NCBI RefSeq assembly: GCF_030272615.1 | Contig: NC_081414.1 | Coordinates: 663,474,938 to 663,538,937, forward strand | Direction: 5' to 3' | Length of the DNA stretch: 64,000 bases | Source: Cryptomeria japonica | Lineage: Eukaryota; Streptophyta; Pinopsida; Cupressales; Cupressaceae | Shown here: piece after piece, positions 45,239-57,017 of the stretch | How the letters are laid out: every line of letters starts with the position of its first letter | Numbering within the stretch: the first letter of the stretch is position 1 | Made by a program: the position numbers and the translations under genes | Notes under the pieces: generated by a model | Seen by the model: only the letters and a program-made list of their open reading frames with translations | What the model was told of the DNA's origin: nothing | The model's database searches: none

Positions 45239-48181
45239 ATGAGAAAGAACAAGCGAGGAACAATGGAACAACGAGAGGCTCAAAAGGAAAGACAAAGGCA
45301 ACGTATGAAGAAATTGTGTGACATAAGAACAATGGGAGAAGAAGGTATGTCAACCTCAACATCTCAATTCAATTTACCAAATGAATACAATGCACCTAAT
45401 GCAATTGAAGAAGAAACATTTGATAATTTACCATTTGAACCTAATGCAATTGAAGAAGATACCGCATTGAATAATCAATTAAATGATGAACATATTACAC
45501 CTTCTCTACTTGATGAATTGAACGTACATAATGCATTGATGTTAACACCTCCTAGAATCATTCGTAGGAAACCAAAGTATCTAAATGACATTGATGAGAA
45601 TATATTGAAGTCAATGCCCAATAAAATGAATGAACAAACTTGTAGGAGAATGGTTAAAAGAATATGGCAAAACTATTTTAAAAACTTAAATCAAACCGCA
45701 AGATGTCAATTAATTGTTCAAATGATTAAAAATTTGAATTTTAGAGAGACAATGAAAATTCTAGGCCTAAGATCATCTGAAAGTAATAGTGAAAGAACTA
45801 TTGTCAGAAATATATTTGATGCATATCAATCTATTGGTTCAAAATCATGTAGTAAAGATTCTAATGCTACTCGACGTGTCATTACATCAACCATAATGAG
45901 CAAGAAAATAAAAAAAAATCATTTGATAAGCAAAACAAGTAAGTCATTAAACGTTAGTAGAACAATGTTAAGTAAAGCATTAAAGAGGCGAGAACAAATA
46001 GAGGAACCTAACAATAATTCTCTTTGGGCATTCTCGGGTAGACTACCACACAAAGACAAGGTTGTTGTTGATGCACTAAAAACATTAATTGAAATTTTTT
46101 GGCATGACAACACAAGAGTATCGCCCAACCAAAGAGATGTTGTTAGAAGGCGAATTGGGTTGAAAAATCATGAGCCACATGCGAAACACTATTTGGATAT
46201 GACTCAAACTAAATTTTATGAAAGATTCCTTCAAAAGTTTCCTCAAATAAAAATTTCTCAAAGATTTTTTGAAATGGCAAAACCTTTTTTATATTAAGAT
46301 TAATCATGTATGCACCACATGTTGTTGCAGGATGCATATTGAATTTTCCATGCATTATGATAATTTTCATCATATTTGTTCTACTTTGTACACTAACGAT
46401 GTTTTGCAGGAATGTAATATACAAGCACCTGCTAAGTCGGCAAGAGAATTTATTTCAAGTGTGCTATGTAATAGACATGATGGTTGCATTTATTATAAGA
46501 TTCCTTGTTTGGAAGGTTCTTGTGCTATATGTGGTGGTTTGCAATGTTTACCAAGATGCATACATTTGGAGAGAGCACATGAAATTGGTACGAAACTAGT
46601 TTCTTTCGAAAAATACAAGACAGTCACATATGGAGTTAAAGATGGAAAATATTTGAAGAGATGTGAGCTAGTGAAAAATGATATATGTGTAGCTCAATAT
46701 ATGAAAATGTTTCAAGAGAAACTAGTTTATGAGTACATAATGCATACACATAGAGCTCAATGGTTAGATGAGCAATTGAAGTTATGTAAGGACACATTTC
46801 CTCTTGGCACCATTGTCTCTATCATTGATTTTGCTGAAAATTATACACTACAACCTCAAATTGAAGAATCCATGTATTATCACTCTACACAAGTTTCTAT
46901 TTTTGTACACATAGCATTCATGCATGCAGATGATAGCACAGAGGAGGATAGAAAGGTTGTAAGAGAGTATCACTTCTACATAAGTGATGATCGTACTCAT
47001 TCATAGGAGTTTGTACAAGGATGCTTTAAAATTTTCTATGATAGTTTAAGGGAAAGGAACATACAATACAACCAACACTTAATATGGTCAGATAATTGCA
47101 CCGCACAATTCAAGAATGCAAGGATGTTTTATTGGTTGACAAGGATGCATGTGACAAGCGGTGTACAACATTTTTGGAATTTCACTGAGGCTGGACATGG
47201 TAAGGAAGAGCACGATGGTGCAGGAGCATGTGTGAAAAGAGCCCTAGCCAGGGAAGAATTGAAGTATGAAGGTGGTGCCGAGTTGGTAGATACAGAAACA
47301 ATTGTGTGATGGTGTAAGTCTACGATGGGTCTAGGTAATCCAAGTACGTCATTGGTTCGTAGATATTTCTGGTTGATCACTGAATCTAACATTGAAAACT
47401 ATCTAGATTGTTGTACAGTTGCAGGATTGAGTGACATGCACTCATTTATGAGTTCAAATTCAACTTTACTGGTAATTTATACGAGACAGATGGCATGTTT
47501 TTGCTCTTCATGCATGTATTGTTTGTGGGAAGAATGTGAATCAGAAGAGTGGGTTGACAAATGGTCTTGTAGACCGTTGGTTCCCATTGATTCACATCAA
47601 ATTCCCAAACCACTACAATTGAGCCAGATGGAGACATCAACGGATTTTGACCATGTATTCGACCTAGTGGATTCAAGTGATTTTTTGAGTTAATTTTTTT
47701 GCAAGTATTCTTTTTGGTTCATTTTGTTGTAAATCATACTTTATTTTTGGTATTAATTAACACTTTATAAAATGCAGGTCATGTGTATGCAATTGTTGTA
47801 GAAGAGAACAATGAAGAAGGAACATATTACTATTTGTGTCGATGTGTTGAGCCTAAAAGAAAATTGACAACCACAATCATTGATGGAGAGGGTATTGAGT
47901 ACCCAATAGGGTCTGTTGTCATGACAGGAACATGGCTTCAGAGATACCCTATCAATAATTATGATGTTTGGTTGTTCAAGGACTTTGAAACACACAAACA
48001 TATTCTTCATTTCTTTAACCTTTTTGTTGCAACAAATATTCATTTGATGAAGTGTCGTGGTAGACCTCATAACAAGATTTTATGGAAAGTTCATGAATTT
48101 GACCACGAGGCAATACTTGACACAATATGGGTTAGAGCCGATCCTGAAGGCTCACTTGATCGATTCTACGGTTCAGAGTAG
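45239..48181 (+). pseudogene. Transposase-like gene of the large element (decayed)
   Basis: The first exon starts MRKNKRGTMEQREAQKE after a possible acceptor (CTATTTAG). A helix-turn-helix-like segment (ISKTSKSLNVSRTMLSKAL) lies near residue 240. An extra T in a T-run at about 46288-46293 shifts the frame; the next frame continues with cysteine clusters CTTCCCRMHIEF and CLEGSCAICGGLQCLPRC. Then come three acidic blocks in the order expected of a DDE/D nuclease: IIDFAENYT, WSDNCTAQFKN and AGHGKEEHDGAGACVKR. Stops at 47004 (TAG) and 47307 (TGA) interrupt it. A probable last intron ends at the acceptor TGCAG (47777), and the final exon runs VYAIVVEENNEEGTYYYLC to RADPEGSLDRFYG, stop 48181. Transposase role is inferred from the acidic motifs, zinc-type cysteines and position between inverted repeats. 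I do not recognise the superfamily with certainty. Confidence 0.65.
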
Positions 48182-48234
48182 AATGATTTTGAGAATTTTG
48201 TATAAATCGTCGATGAATTATTCTATATTCATTT

Positions 48235-48560
48235 TTTGTATATATAAATGCCCATGAGCTGATTTTTACATGTTTAGGGATATAATTTTGTATATTTAAG
48301 TGGCAATGAGCTGATTTGTACATATGTACATGCCAAATTTTGTATATTAAAATGACGATGAGCTGAATCGCACATATTGTAATGCCAAATTTTGTATAAT
48401 GAGATGATTTGTATATTAAAATGGTGATGAGCTGAATCACACATATTGTAATGCCAAATTTTATATAAAAGCCCATGAGATGATTTGTAAGACAATTTTT
48501 TTTATAATCAAATAGCCAAGAGCTGATTTGACCATATTTAGAGGCAAATTTTTGAATAAT
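48235..48560. repeat. Tandem array of about 60-70-bp units after the transposase gene
   Basis: Roughly five degenerate units contain GATGAGCTGAAT(C)(A/G)CACATATTGTAATGCCAAATTTTGTATA. The array begins about 50 bp after the stop codon and may include the polyadenylation region. Confidence 0.75.
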
Positions 48561-48798
48561 ATGTGACAATGTTTTGTGACTATTTTGTGTGTCAATGTTT
48601 TATCACTATGTTTTGAGTATATGTGATGTGTCCCTGGTCAATCATGAGCATTCTTGATTCTTGTATAATCATGGATAATTATTTGAGTCATTATCAGGTC
48701 ATAGGGGTCATAGATTGAGACTAGATACAATTTGAGCAAAAATTGTCATTGTTGTCAAAAAAATTGTCAAAAAAGTTGTCAAGCAACTTCTACATTGC

Positions 48799-50345
48799 GT
48801 CGGTAGGGTATGAATCTCAAAGTTTTGGTGCTTTGGGATGCACGACAGGGGCATGCCTAGCATAAATCTGCCCACCTAGACGTGCTCACAATGTTGGTTT
48901 GTGCATACGACAAACCAAATCAATTCTAGCCAATCTTGCAACTTTTCCTTGCAAGCAACTGATAGATTTTGGAGCAGGTGAAAACGTGCTACTAATTGAA
49001 AATGGCTTTGAGTCATCAAAAATTGAGATAGGCCATTGTAGAGGAGCCTCACATGATCCCACGAGATCAAACAGATCAACCGTATGTGTCCTAGATTGGA
49101 AAAAATAGTCCATCAAATTTTGACAATTTTTTGGACTTAAGGCACTTGAGAGATCGCATAGGTAGGGTATGACTCTCGACATTCTGGTGCTTTGGGATGC
49201 ATGATAGGGGCATGCCTAGCATAAAACTTCCAACTTAGATGCACTCGCGACATCGGTTTGTGCATACAACAAACCAAATCAATCCTAGCCAATCTTGCAA
49301 CTTTTCCTTGCAAGCAATTGATGGTTTTTGGAGCAGGCGAAAAAATGCTACTAATTGAAAATGGCTTTGAGTCATCAAAAACCAAGATAGAACATTGTAT
49401 AGGAGCCTCACGCAACCCCACAAGATCAAATAGATCAATTGTATGTGTCCTGGATTGGAAGAAATAGTCCATCAAATTTTGACAATTTTTTGGACTCAAG
49501 GCACTTGAGAGATCGCACCGGTAGGGTATGAGTCTCGACATTTTGGTAGTTTGGGATACATGAAAAGGGCATTCTTAGTGTAAACCTTCCCACCTAGACA
49601 TGCTCGCGACGTCGGCTTGTGCATACGACGAACCAAATCAATTCTAGCCAATCTTGCAACTTTTCCTTGCAAGCAATTGACGATTTTTGGAGTAGGCGAA
49701 AAAATGCTACTAATTGAAAATGGCTCCGAGTCATCAAAAATTGAGATAGGACATTGTAGAAGAGCCTCACATGACCCCATAGGATCAAAAAAATTGACCG
49801 TATGTGTCATGGATTGGAAGAAACAGTCCATCAAATTTTGACAATTTTTTGGACTTAGGGCACTTGAGAGATCGCACCGGTAGGGTATGACTCTAGATGT
49901 TCTGGTGGTTTGGGATGCACAACAGGGACATGCCTAGCATAAATATTCCCACCCAGATGTGCTCTTGATGTTAGTTTGTGCATACGACAAACCGAATCAA
50001 TTCTAGCCAATCTTGCAACTTTTCCTTGCAAGCAACTGACGATTTTTGGAGCAGGCGAAAAAATGCCACTAATTGAAAATGGCTCCAAGTCATCAAAAAA
50101 TGAGATAGGCAATTGTAGAGGAGCCTAATGCAACCCCATGAGATCAAACAGATTGACCGTATGTGTCTTGGATTGGAAGAAATAGTCTGTCAAATTTTGA
50201 CAATTTTTTGGACTCAGGGCACTTGAGAGATCGCACCGGTAGGGTATGACTCTCGACGGTCTGGTGCTTTGGGATGCATGACAGGGGCATGCCTAGTGTA
50301 AACTTGCCCACTTGAATGTGCGCGTGATGTCAGTTTGTCCAGACG
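48799..50345. repeat. Tandem array of a 359-bp unit, about 4.3 copies
   Basis: The landmark GGTAGGGTATGA.TCT recurs at about 48802, 49161, 49520, 49880 and 50239, giving a period of 358-360 bp. Each unit contains TTGCAACTTTTCCTTGCAAG and a TTTTGACAATTTTTTGGACT joint. The last copy stops after about 105 bp. Each unit has an open stretch on both strands, but the period is not a multiple of three and the frames do not join, so coding is unlikely. Copies differ at roughly one base in ten, so the array is not very recent. Confidence 0.92.
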
Positions 50346-50369
50346 ATGAACAAAATTTGACCATTGCGA

Positions 50370-50448
50370 GCGCGAGGGTGCTCTCGCACCAAACACATTG
50401 TTGTTTATATTCATATTGTCGATTTTTGTTGTTTATATTCATATTGTT
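50370..50448. repeat. Short repeat at the LINE insertion site
   Basis: GTTGTTTATATTCATATTGT occurs twice here and again at 58688. After removing the LINE, 50400-50448 joined to 58526 forms one copy of a unit of about 170 bp whose second copy is at 58686-58800. The LINE therefore landed in a small tandem duplication. Confidence 0.65.
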
Positions 50449-50618
50449 TTAATTAATTAAAAAATAGGTTTTCAGGACCCGAAACCTTTACAGCATAGAT
50501 AGAGAAAAAGCACCAAGAAGAACAGTACAATAGAGTTCGCAAACAAAAAGGTTGGCGAAAAGACTAGCGAATAGAAAGAACAACTTAACAAAAAAACATC
50601 AAAGAAACAGGGAAAGCG

Positions 50619-52328
50619 CTACACAACGATTTTCTTTAGCAGATCCTCTGCCTTTGTCACCAGCTCGTCAAAGGTGGCCCCGACAGCTTTCAGGTCTTCC
50701 AGATCCTTGTTTGGTTTCTTTTCCTTCCTCTTGCCTCTGGTGTAGGTTCTGGGACCTTGAGCTTCCCCTGTTCCTTCAGCTTCCAGTTCTAAGTCCCGGA
50801 TTTCCTTTTCATCATCCATCTTGCTGATGAGGGTGTGGGTGTTGTTGGCCGAGATCTTCAAGATACTTAGGCTCTATTCAGCAATGTTCTTTAGGCACTC
50901 CTCAATTTTATCAACTTTGGTGACAATGTCCGAGAGGGTTTTTTCACTAGTGTCCGCAAGGCTTTTTCTATCCAACATCTCCTTTTCAATCTTCTCAAAC
51001 CTGGGGTTGAAATCATCTTTGATGTCTTCAACTTTGGCGATGGTGTTTTTCAGGTCCTCAATATAGTCAGCCATTGTATTTCCCTCCCCAATATTAATGG
51101 TTTCCAGAATCAAGACTCTGTTACAGAGTTTCTTGTATTCATCCACAACTTTCTTGTAACCATTAATGAGCCACTCCATTGTTTCCATGAAACCATTCAA
51201 ACTCTCGGGAGGAGGGCCAGATGAGAGAGCAGATTTTCCAGGGGTAATCTATTCTTCTTTAGGGATGTGGAGGGTGAAAATTGTGTCAACAGCCCTGAGA
51301 GTCTCTTCCATAGTCTCCTTTTCCAGGCTGTGCTTAGCTTCCAGGGTCCTTGCTTGCTTGTCAGCTTCTGGTTCCTTGCCTGTCTCCTCTTTTTTCTTGT
51401 GCTTTTTCCAAGTCTAGGTATGGATTTTTATTTTCTTCTTCGGTAGCTCTTTAGGGTTCTCCTTCTCAGAATCATCCAAATCCCCCCCTTCCGAAGAGAT
51501 GCTAATCAAGGGTTTGCTTTGAGGCTTTTTGCCCTTGGATGAAGAGGGTCTTGTTTTTCTGTATTTCCTCTTCTTCCTGCTTTCATACTCTGAGTCATCA
51601 AAACTGTCCTCTATATCAAATGAAGAGTCACTATCGGATTCCTCCTCCTCAGAAAAGGTAGAATCAGACATCTCTTCCTCAGAATCCATAGAGGGCTGCA
51701 TCCAAGTGATTTGAGTGGCCTTTAAATGGTCATAAATTAGGACCATTAGGCCTTGGTGCATAGAAGTATCACCTAGAGGATTCTCTTTGTAGGCCTTAAG
51801 GGATGCATTCATCAAACAAAGCAGGAAATAAGGGAAATTAACCTTATCATTGTGCCTAAAGTGATTTAACAGAACAAAGTGATAACCATAAACTTTCGTA
51901 AACCTACCATCTAGAGTGATATATCGCATTAAAACAAAAAGAATCTCCCGCCAGGGTTTGGCAAAAGCCCTAGGTAGGTAGTAGGTTTTGCTCAACTTTA
52001 CCAGTCATTTTTTATCTTTCTTAGTTACCGGGTACCTTTCAATAGCTTCCCTACTGACCTTCCTATCTCTATAGAAGTTGCAACCTTCCCTAGCGAGGCC
52101 TGTAGCTTGAGCAATTAAATCTTCATCGATTTCAACCATTTGATCAGCCATTTTTAACATGCCCTTCTTCCAGTTCTTGCATAAAAGATTGGTTACCATA
52201 CCATCTCAGCTGTGGAGTCTCTCCATGAAGCTCGAGAGACCACCTTGCTATAGAATACCCCAAACCTCTTCCTTCTATTTCCATTCTTTACAACTACTTG
52301 GTTCATATCGCCTCCTATTTCTGCCCAT
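50619..52328 (-). pseudogene. LINE third reading frame: acidic coiled-coil protein of unknown function
   Basis: Starting at MGRNRRRYEPSSCKEW, the frame continues through TAG/TGA-interrupted sequence to the stop at 50619, about 570 codons. The N-terminal half has DEDLIAQATGLAREGCNFYR, KPWREILFVLMRYITLDGRF, YGYHFVLLNHFRH and MHQGLMVLIYDHL, and looks like a folded domain. The middle is acidic and serine-rich (EEEMSDSTFSEEEESDSDSS), then basic (RKKRKYRKTRPSSSKGKK). The C-terminal part is a predicted coiled-coil (DYIEDLKNTIAKVEDIKDD, KIEECLKNIAE). It lies inside the LINE's TSDs, between RNase H and the 3' tail. It could be a real third ORF, a transduced segment, or an older retroelement fragment inside the LINE source copy. 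I do not know its function. Confidence 0.6.
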
Positions 52329-52559
52329 GTTGTCACTACTCACGACCAGATTTTGAAACTTACAAAGCTGACTAAATTGAGATCTTTTTGGAGCTATAAC
52401 GATTACCCAAAAAAAATGAGAGTTTATGGCATTGATGTTATAATGAGTGATTTTCTCATTATTAAAATAACTCGAAGTGCTCACATCAGTACTTTTCATA
52501 ATTATCCTGTCCATCAAGAGTCTTTGGATTGCTTCTATATCGCTCATTACTAATGATTT

Positions 52560-53640
52560 GTCTAACATCTTCAGGGAGTCTGCTTTCACCCATCCACGTG
52601 GTAATTGCCTCACTTTTAACCACCGCATTGGCAGCCTAGTCAGCAGAGCCGTTGGCCTCCCGGTAGATGTGGGAGATATGGCATTTTTTAAAGGTGCTAA
52701 TAATGTCAATAGCAGAGATGATTATGTTGTGAATTGACCAAGAAGGTTTTAAAGTCCCATTAAGGCACTTTATTATATTATTTGAATCCCCTTCTATCCA
52801 TAGATAGGGGCATTTCCATTTTTTGGCTAGGATGATGCCTTAAAGAGCTGCCATTGCTTCAGCTTTATGGTTGGTTTGGGTTCCAATAGGGATAGCAACC
52901 ATTTCCTTACAAATTCCTCTATGATCTCTAAGAATAGCTCCACAACTTGAAGGACCTGGGTTACCTTTGGCAGCACCGTCAAAATTAACTTTGAGCCAAC
53001 CTTGAGGAGGGGTTTGGCATTTAGCTTCAAGCCTTTTATCGTGGTTGAGGTTAGGACCATCAGTGATCTTCATATTCCATACCTTTAAGATTTTTGAATC
53101 TAGTGGATTGTTCGAGTAACAAGGACTCTCAATGATCCCTATATTTTCCTAAAATAGACCATTGAATTTTCTGGAACACAATATCTTGATTGAGGGAGAC
53201 ATCCCTGAAGATTTGGTTATTTCTTTCTTTCCATAGACCCCACAAGATGTGAGGAAGAGAAAGCTGCCACAAACATCTCAAAAAAGGGTTAGCCCAATGA
53301 ATACTCCAGGAGGAGAACATATCTCTAATGTTATTAGGAAACACCTAAGCAATACTGAAGCTCTTGAGGAAGCTTTCCCAAACAGAGGCTGAGAAGGAAT
53401 AGTGGAGAGCAAGGTGGTCCACAGACTCATCCTCTTGAAGGCACATCACACATCTATTAGGGAGGGCAAAACCTCTGCCTTTGAGGTTGTCAAGGGTCAG
53501 GATCTTATTTTGGAGGATAGTCTAGAAGAAAAAATTGATTTTGGGGTAAGACCCTTAATCCAGGCTTTAGACCAATAAGGGTTAATAGGAGGGGGGGGGG
53601 GGAAGGACACAATACATAGAAGACACAGATAAAGTTCCTT
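52560..53640 (-). pseudogene. LINE ORF2: zinc-finger-like region and RNase H
   Basis: The region after the polymerase shows the zf-RVT type segment (HILWGLWKERNNQIFRD, near 53230). The RNase H domain follows: WLKVNFDGAAKGNPGPSSCG with the first catalytic Asp at about 52985, HKAEAMAAL with Glu, WIEGDSNN with the second Asp, and HIYREANGSAD with the last Asp. In-frame stops at 52843 (TAA) and about 52639 (TAG) interrupt it. This domain would degrade the RNA strand during reverse transcription. A run of 14 G at 53591-53604 lies nearby. Confidence 0.83.
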
Positions 53641-55450
53641 TGGGATCATGTTTCCAAATAAGGGAGTCCTCTTCATTATTCAGCCATACCACAGATAGAT
53701 GGATCTTGAGCTTAGAAAGGCTAGGGTGGATTCTTTCAATGTTCTGCCATTCATTACCATCCTAGTACTCAGCAACTAAGGAGCCAAAAGATCTAATATA
53801 GGTGGGAGCATGGGGGGCCCATTCATTGAAGTCCATTAAAGGTTTATCAAAAAGCTAGGGATCCTCCCAGAATTTTACTTTCCTACCATTTCCAAGTTTC
53901 CATATCACTCCTTTAGCTATACTTTCTTTACATTTAGAGGCATGATTCCAAATGTGGGATCCATTAATACTGAGATCCAAATTGATAAAGGAGGAGAGAG
54001 AGGAGGACATAAGAGAGTACTTACTTCGCCAAATTTTGCACCATTCAGAATCAGAATGAAACATTCTCCAGACTTGTTTGGACAGGAGAGCTTCATTTAA
54101 AGTACGAATCCTCCTGAGGCCCAGACCTCCTTTGCTTTTCGACCTACAGACCTGGTCCCAGGCCACCAAGGACATTCTTTTCTTATCCTCAACCCTAGAC
54201 CATAGGAATCTTCTTTGAATTTTCTGAATTACTTCAGCATACTTAACTGGAATTCTGAAAAGACTAAGAGCATAAATTGGAATACTTTGAAGAGTAGCCT
54301 TAAGGAGTTGGAGCTTGCCAGCTTGAATTAAGAGGGCCCCTTTCCAACCAACAAGTTTTTTATGAAATTTGTCCACTAGAGAACTTTAGAAGGGATCAGG
54401 AGGGGAAATTCCCATGGGGAGACCAAGGTAGGTAGCAGGAAGGTCAACAGTCCTACACTCCAAGATTTTGCTAATCCTTTGTTGTCTTCTCTCTGGAGTA
54501 TTAATGAAAAAGACTTCACTTTTAACCCAGTTGATAAGCTGACCTGAAGCAGGGGCAACTTTACATAGGGTGCTCTTCAAAACTTTAGCTTCTAAAATAC
54601 TTGATTCCCCCATAATAATAGTGTCATCAATAAACTACTGGTGGGAGCAGATAAGGTCAGTAGAGGATGGTTGGAGGCCCTTAAAGGAGCCTTGCGACAC
54701 CATTTTTTCCATGGTCCTTCCAAAGCATTCAACCATAATAATGAAGAGGATGGGGGAGATAGGATCTCCTTGCCTAAGACCTCTAGAAGCTTGGAAAAAA
54801 GTAGAAGGAGAACCATTGACAAGAAAAACAAAAGTAGCAGAGGTGGTAAGTTGGGAGAAAAGGTCGACAACTCTAGAGGAGAACCCAAAAGAAGTGAGGA
54901 TTTTCTGAAGTAAAGACTAGTCAACCCTATCATAGGCTTTGGAGAGATCTAGCTTTAGGATGAGACCCTACTTCTTTGCTCTAATAAGAGAGTGAATGTT
55001 CTCATGGACCGTAACAATAGAGTCAAGAATTTGTCTTCCAGGAACAAACCCATTTTGCTGGTGTTTAATTAAGGCAGGAAGGACAACCAAAATTCTAGAG
55101 GTAAGGACCTTGGAGATAATCTTGTAAAATGAATTGTAGAGGCTAATAGGTCTGAATTTGTCCAAAGAATCTGCACCTTGAATCTTGGGGATGAGAGAAA
55201 TAAAAGTTCCATTGATTTCATTCAAGAGTTTTCTAGCCCCAAAAAATTCCTTAACCCCATTGGAGACATCAATTCCAACAATCTCCCAACAATCTTGAAA
55301 AAAGAACATTGGGAAGCCATCTGGGCTAGGTGCTTTGTTACCATCAAATGAGAAAACAACATTTTTAATATCTAAGTTAGAGGGATCGGAGGAGAGGTAG
55401 GCATTCATTTGAGCATCAATGAGACAAGGAATGTTCTGAAGAAAAGAGGA
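53641..55450 (-). pseudogene. LINE ORF2: reverse transcriptase
   Basis: Motifs from right to left: KAPSPDGFPMFFFQDCWEI, FISLIPKIQGADSLDKFRPI, NGFVPGRQILDSI, LILKLDLSKAYDRVD (first catalytic Asp), GLRQGDPISPILFIIM, then the catalytic box QFIDDTIIMG (normally FADD) at about 54630. Further on come TYLGLPMGISPPDPF and the thumb region with MSLVAWDQVC, SKGGLGLRRIRTLNEALL and VIWKLGNGRKVKFWEDP. This is a plant L1-type reverse transcriptase. Stops at about 54961, 54900, 54638, 54390 and 53857 interrupt it, most of them TAG. Confidence 0.9.
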
Positions 55451-56701
55451 TTAGGCTTCAACATCCAGACTATGATCCCTCTTGAGGAGGTCCAAGAAAT
55501 ACCTCCTTGCTTCATTCCTTATTTCATCCTCCTTGACCAGCTCCCCATTCTCCACAACTAGCTTGTTCACCCTATTAACTGCTTTATGCTTGATAGTCGA
55601 CATATGGAAGAATCTTATATTCCTATCTCCTTCCTTAAGCCAAATGCATCTTGATCTCTGCTTCCAGAATGTTTCCTCTTTGGCAATAATATCATGGTAT
55701 TTTTTGAGAGTCTCATTTTCATCAGCAATAGACACAGTACTGAAACCATCCTTCTAGATCTGATATTGTATTTCTTTAAGGTCTTCCTGAATTTTACTCT
55801 TAGCCTCAAATATATTTCCAAAACTAGTTTTGTTCCAGAGTCGTATATTGTCCTTCACACTTTTGAGCTTCTTGACAACTTTAAACGTAGCCATTCCCTC
55901 AACTTGGATGCTCCACCATTTCTGAATATGTCTTCTGATTTTGGGGTGGAGGGTCCACATTTTTTCAAATCTAAAGGGAAAGTTTCTCTTTCTATTGATT
56001 GAGCCAGCAATGAACGTGATAGGGAAATGATCAGATCCAACCCGAATGTGGGCCAACAAAGAACATAAATACTGACTATACCAGTCATCAGAGATGAGAG
56101 TCCTATCGAGTCGCACTTGGATAAGGTCATTACCAGTTCTTCTATTAGTCCAAGTATAATTACAACCCTGTATTTCCAAGTCATTGAGAGCCTGAGAATT
56201 AATAAAATCCATAAGGGCCATCCTACTTTCCAATTGAGGAGGATTACCTCCAAAATTTTCCTCCTCTCTCAAAGGAGTGTTGAAGTCCCCCATAACCATC
56301 CAACTAAGATTTTTGAAGTTGTCCCTAGCCTGAATGATTTTTTTCCAAAAAGAGTTTCTAGCCTTTAGGGTATTAGGAGCATAAATGTTGGTAAGAACCC
56401 ATGAAGTACCATCTTTTAAATGCTCAAATTTGATACAAGAGAAATTACTGTCCTAAATTATGACCTGACCTTTAACAGTATTAAGGTTCCAGATGGTAGC
56501 AATGCCTCTTGAAGCACCTTCGGAACTGCCACCACTAACATTACCATTTTTGAAGAACTTCAAAGATTCAACTTTTTCTCTACTCATTTTGGTTTCTTGA
56601 ATTAGAAAAATATCAAGATTACTATCTCTTATCATATTCCTAATAATATCATGTTTATGGGGATTATTGAGTCCCCTAATGTTCCAAGAGATTATCTTCA
56701 T
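55451..56701 (-). pseudogene. LINE ORF2: AP-type endonuclease
   Basis: ORF2 opens MKIISWNIRGLNNPHKHD at 56701, with the Asn of motif I, then FLIQETKMS (catalytic Glu), WMVMGDFNTPLREEENF and TWTNRRTGNDLIQVRLDR, and closes with GSDHFPITF (Ser-Asp-His). These are the motifs of the exonuclease-endonuclease-phosphatase domain that nicks target DNA. A linker with CIWLKEGDRNIRFFHMST leads into reverse transcriptase. Stops: 56453 (TAG), 55752 (TAG), 55449 (TAA). Confidence 0.9.
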
Positions 56702-57017
56702 AGCTACTTACCAATTCCCAGCTCCTTGAGAGTCTTTTGGGTTCCATCTGCAATGTTCTTGCTGGCCTCCTTGTCTCTAACTTTGAGGTTAGAGGGCTAT
56801 CCTGGGGAAGGGGAAATATACCCCACATCAACTTGAGCTATTCTGCTAGATTTCCTTAATAGAGAAGTCGAGGGAGTAGATCCTTTCTTATTCCTGTGTT
56901 CTGGTTGCTTCCATTCAGTTTCTATCACAGGAGCCACTTCCATGTTGTTGAGGATTTTGGAGATTTCTTCTTCATTGCCCTAGTTAGGAGTTCTGGAATC
57001 AGTTGAAACATTGTTCA

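Noticed and set aside
48886-50112. Repeated frames of 65-134 codons in the 359-bp units
   Set aside because: They occur in both strands of each unit, and the period is not a multiple of three, so they do not join into one protein; composition of the repeat explains them.
48799-50345. Possible CRISPR array
   Set aside because: The repeats are 359 bp, contiguous and without unique spacers, in a plant nuclear context; they form a tandem satellite.
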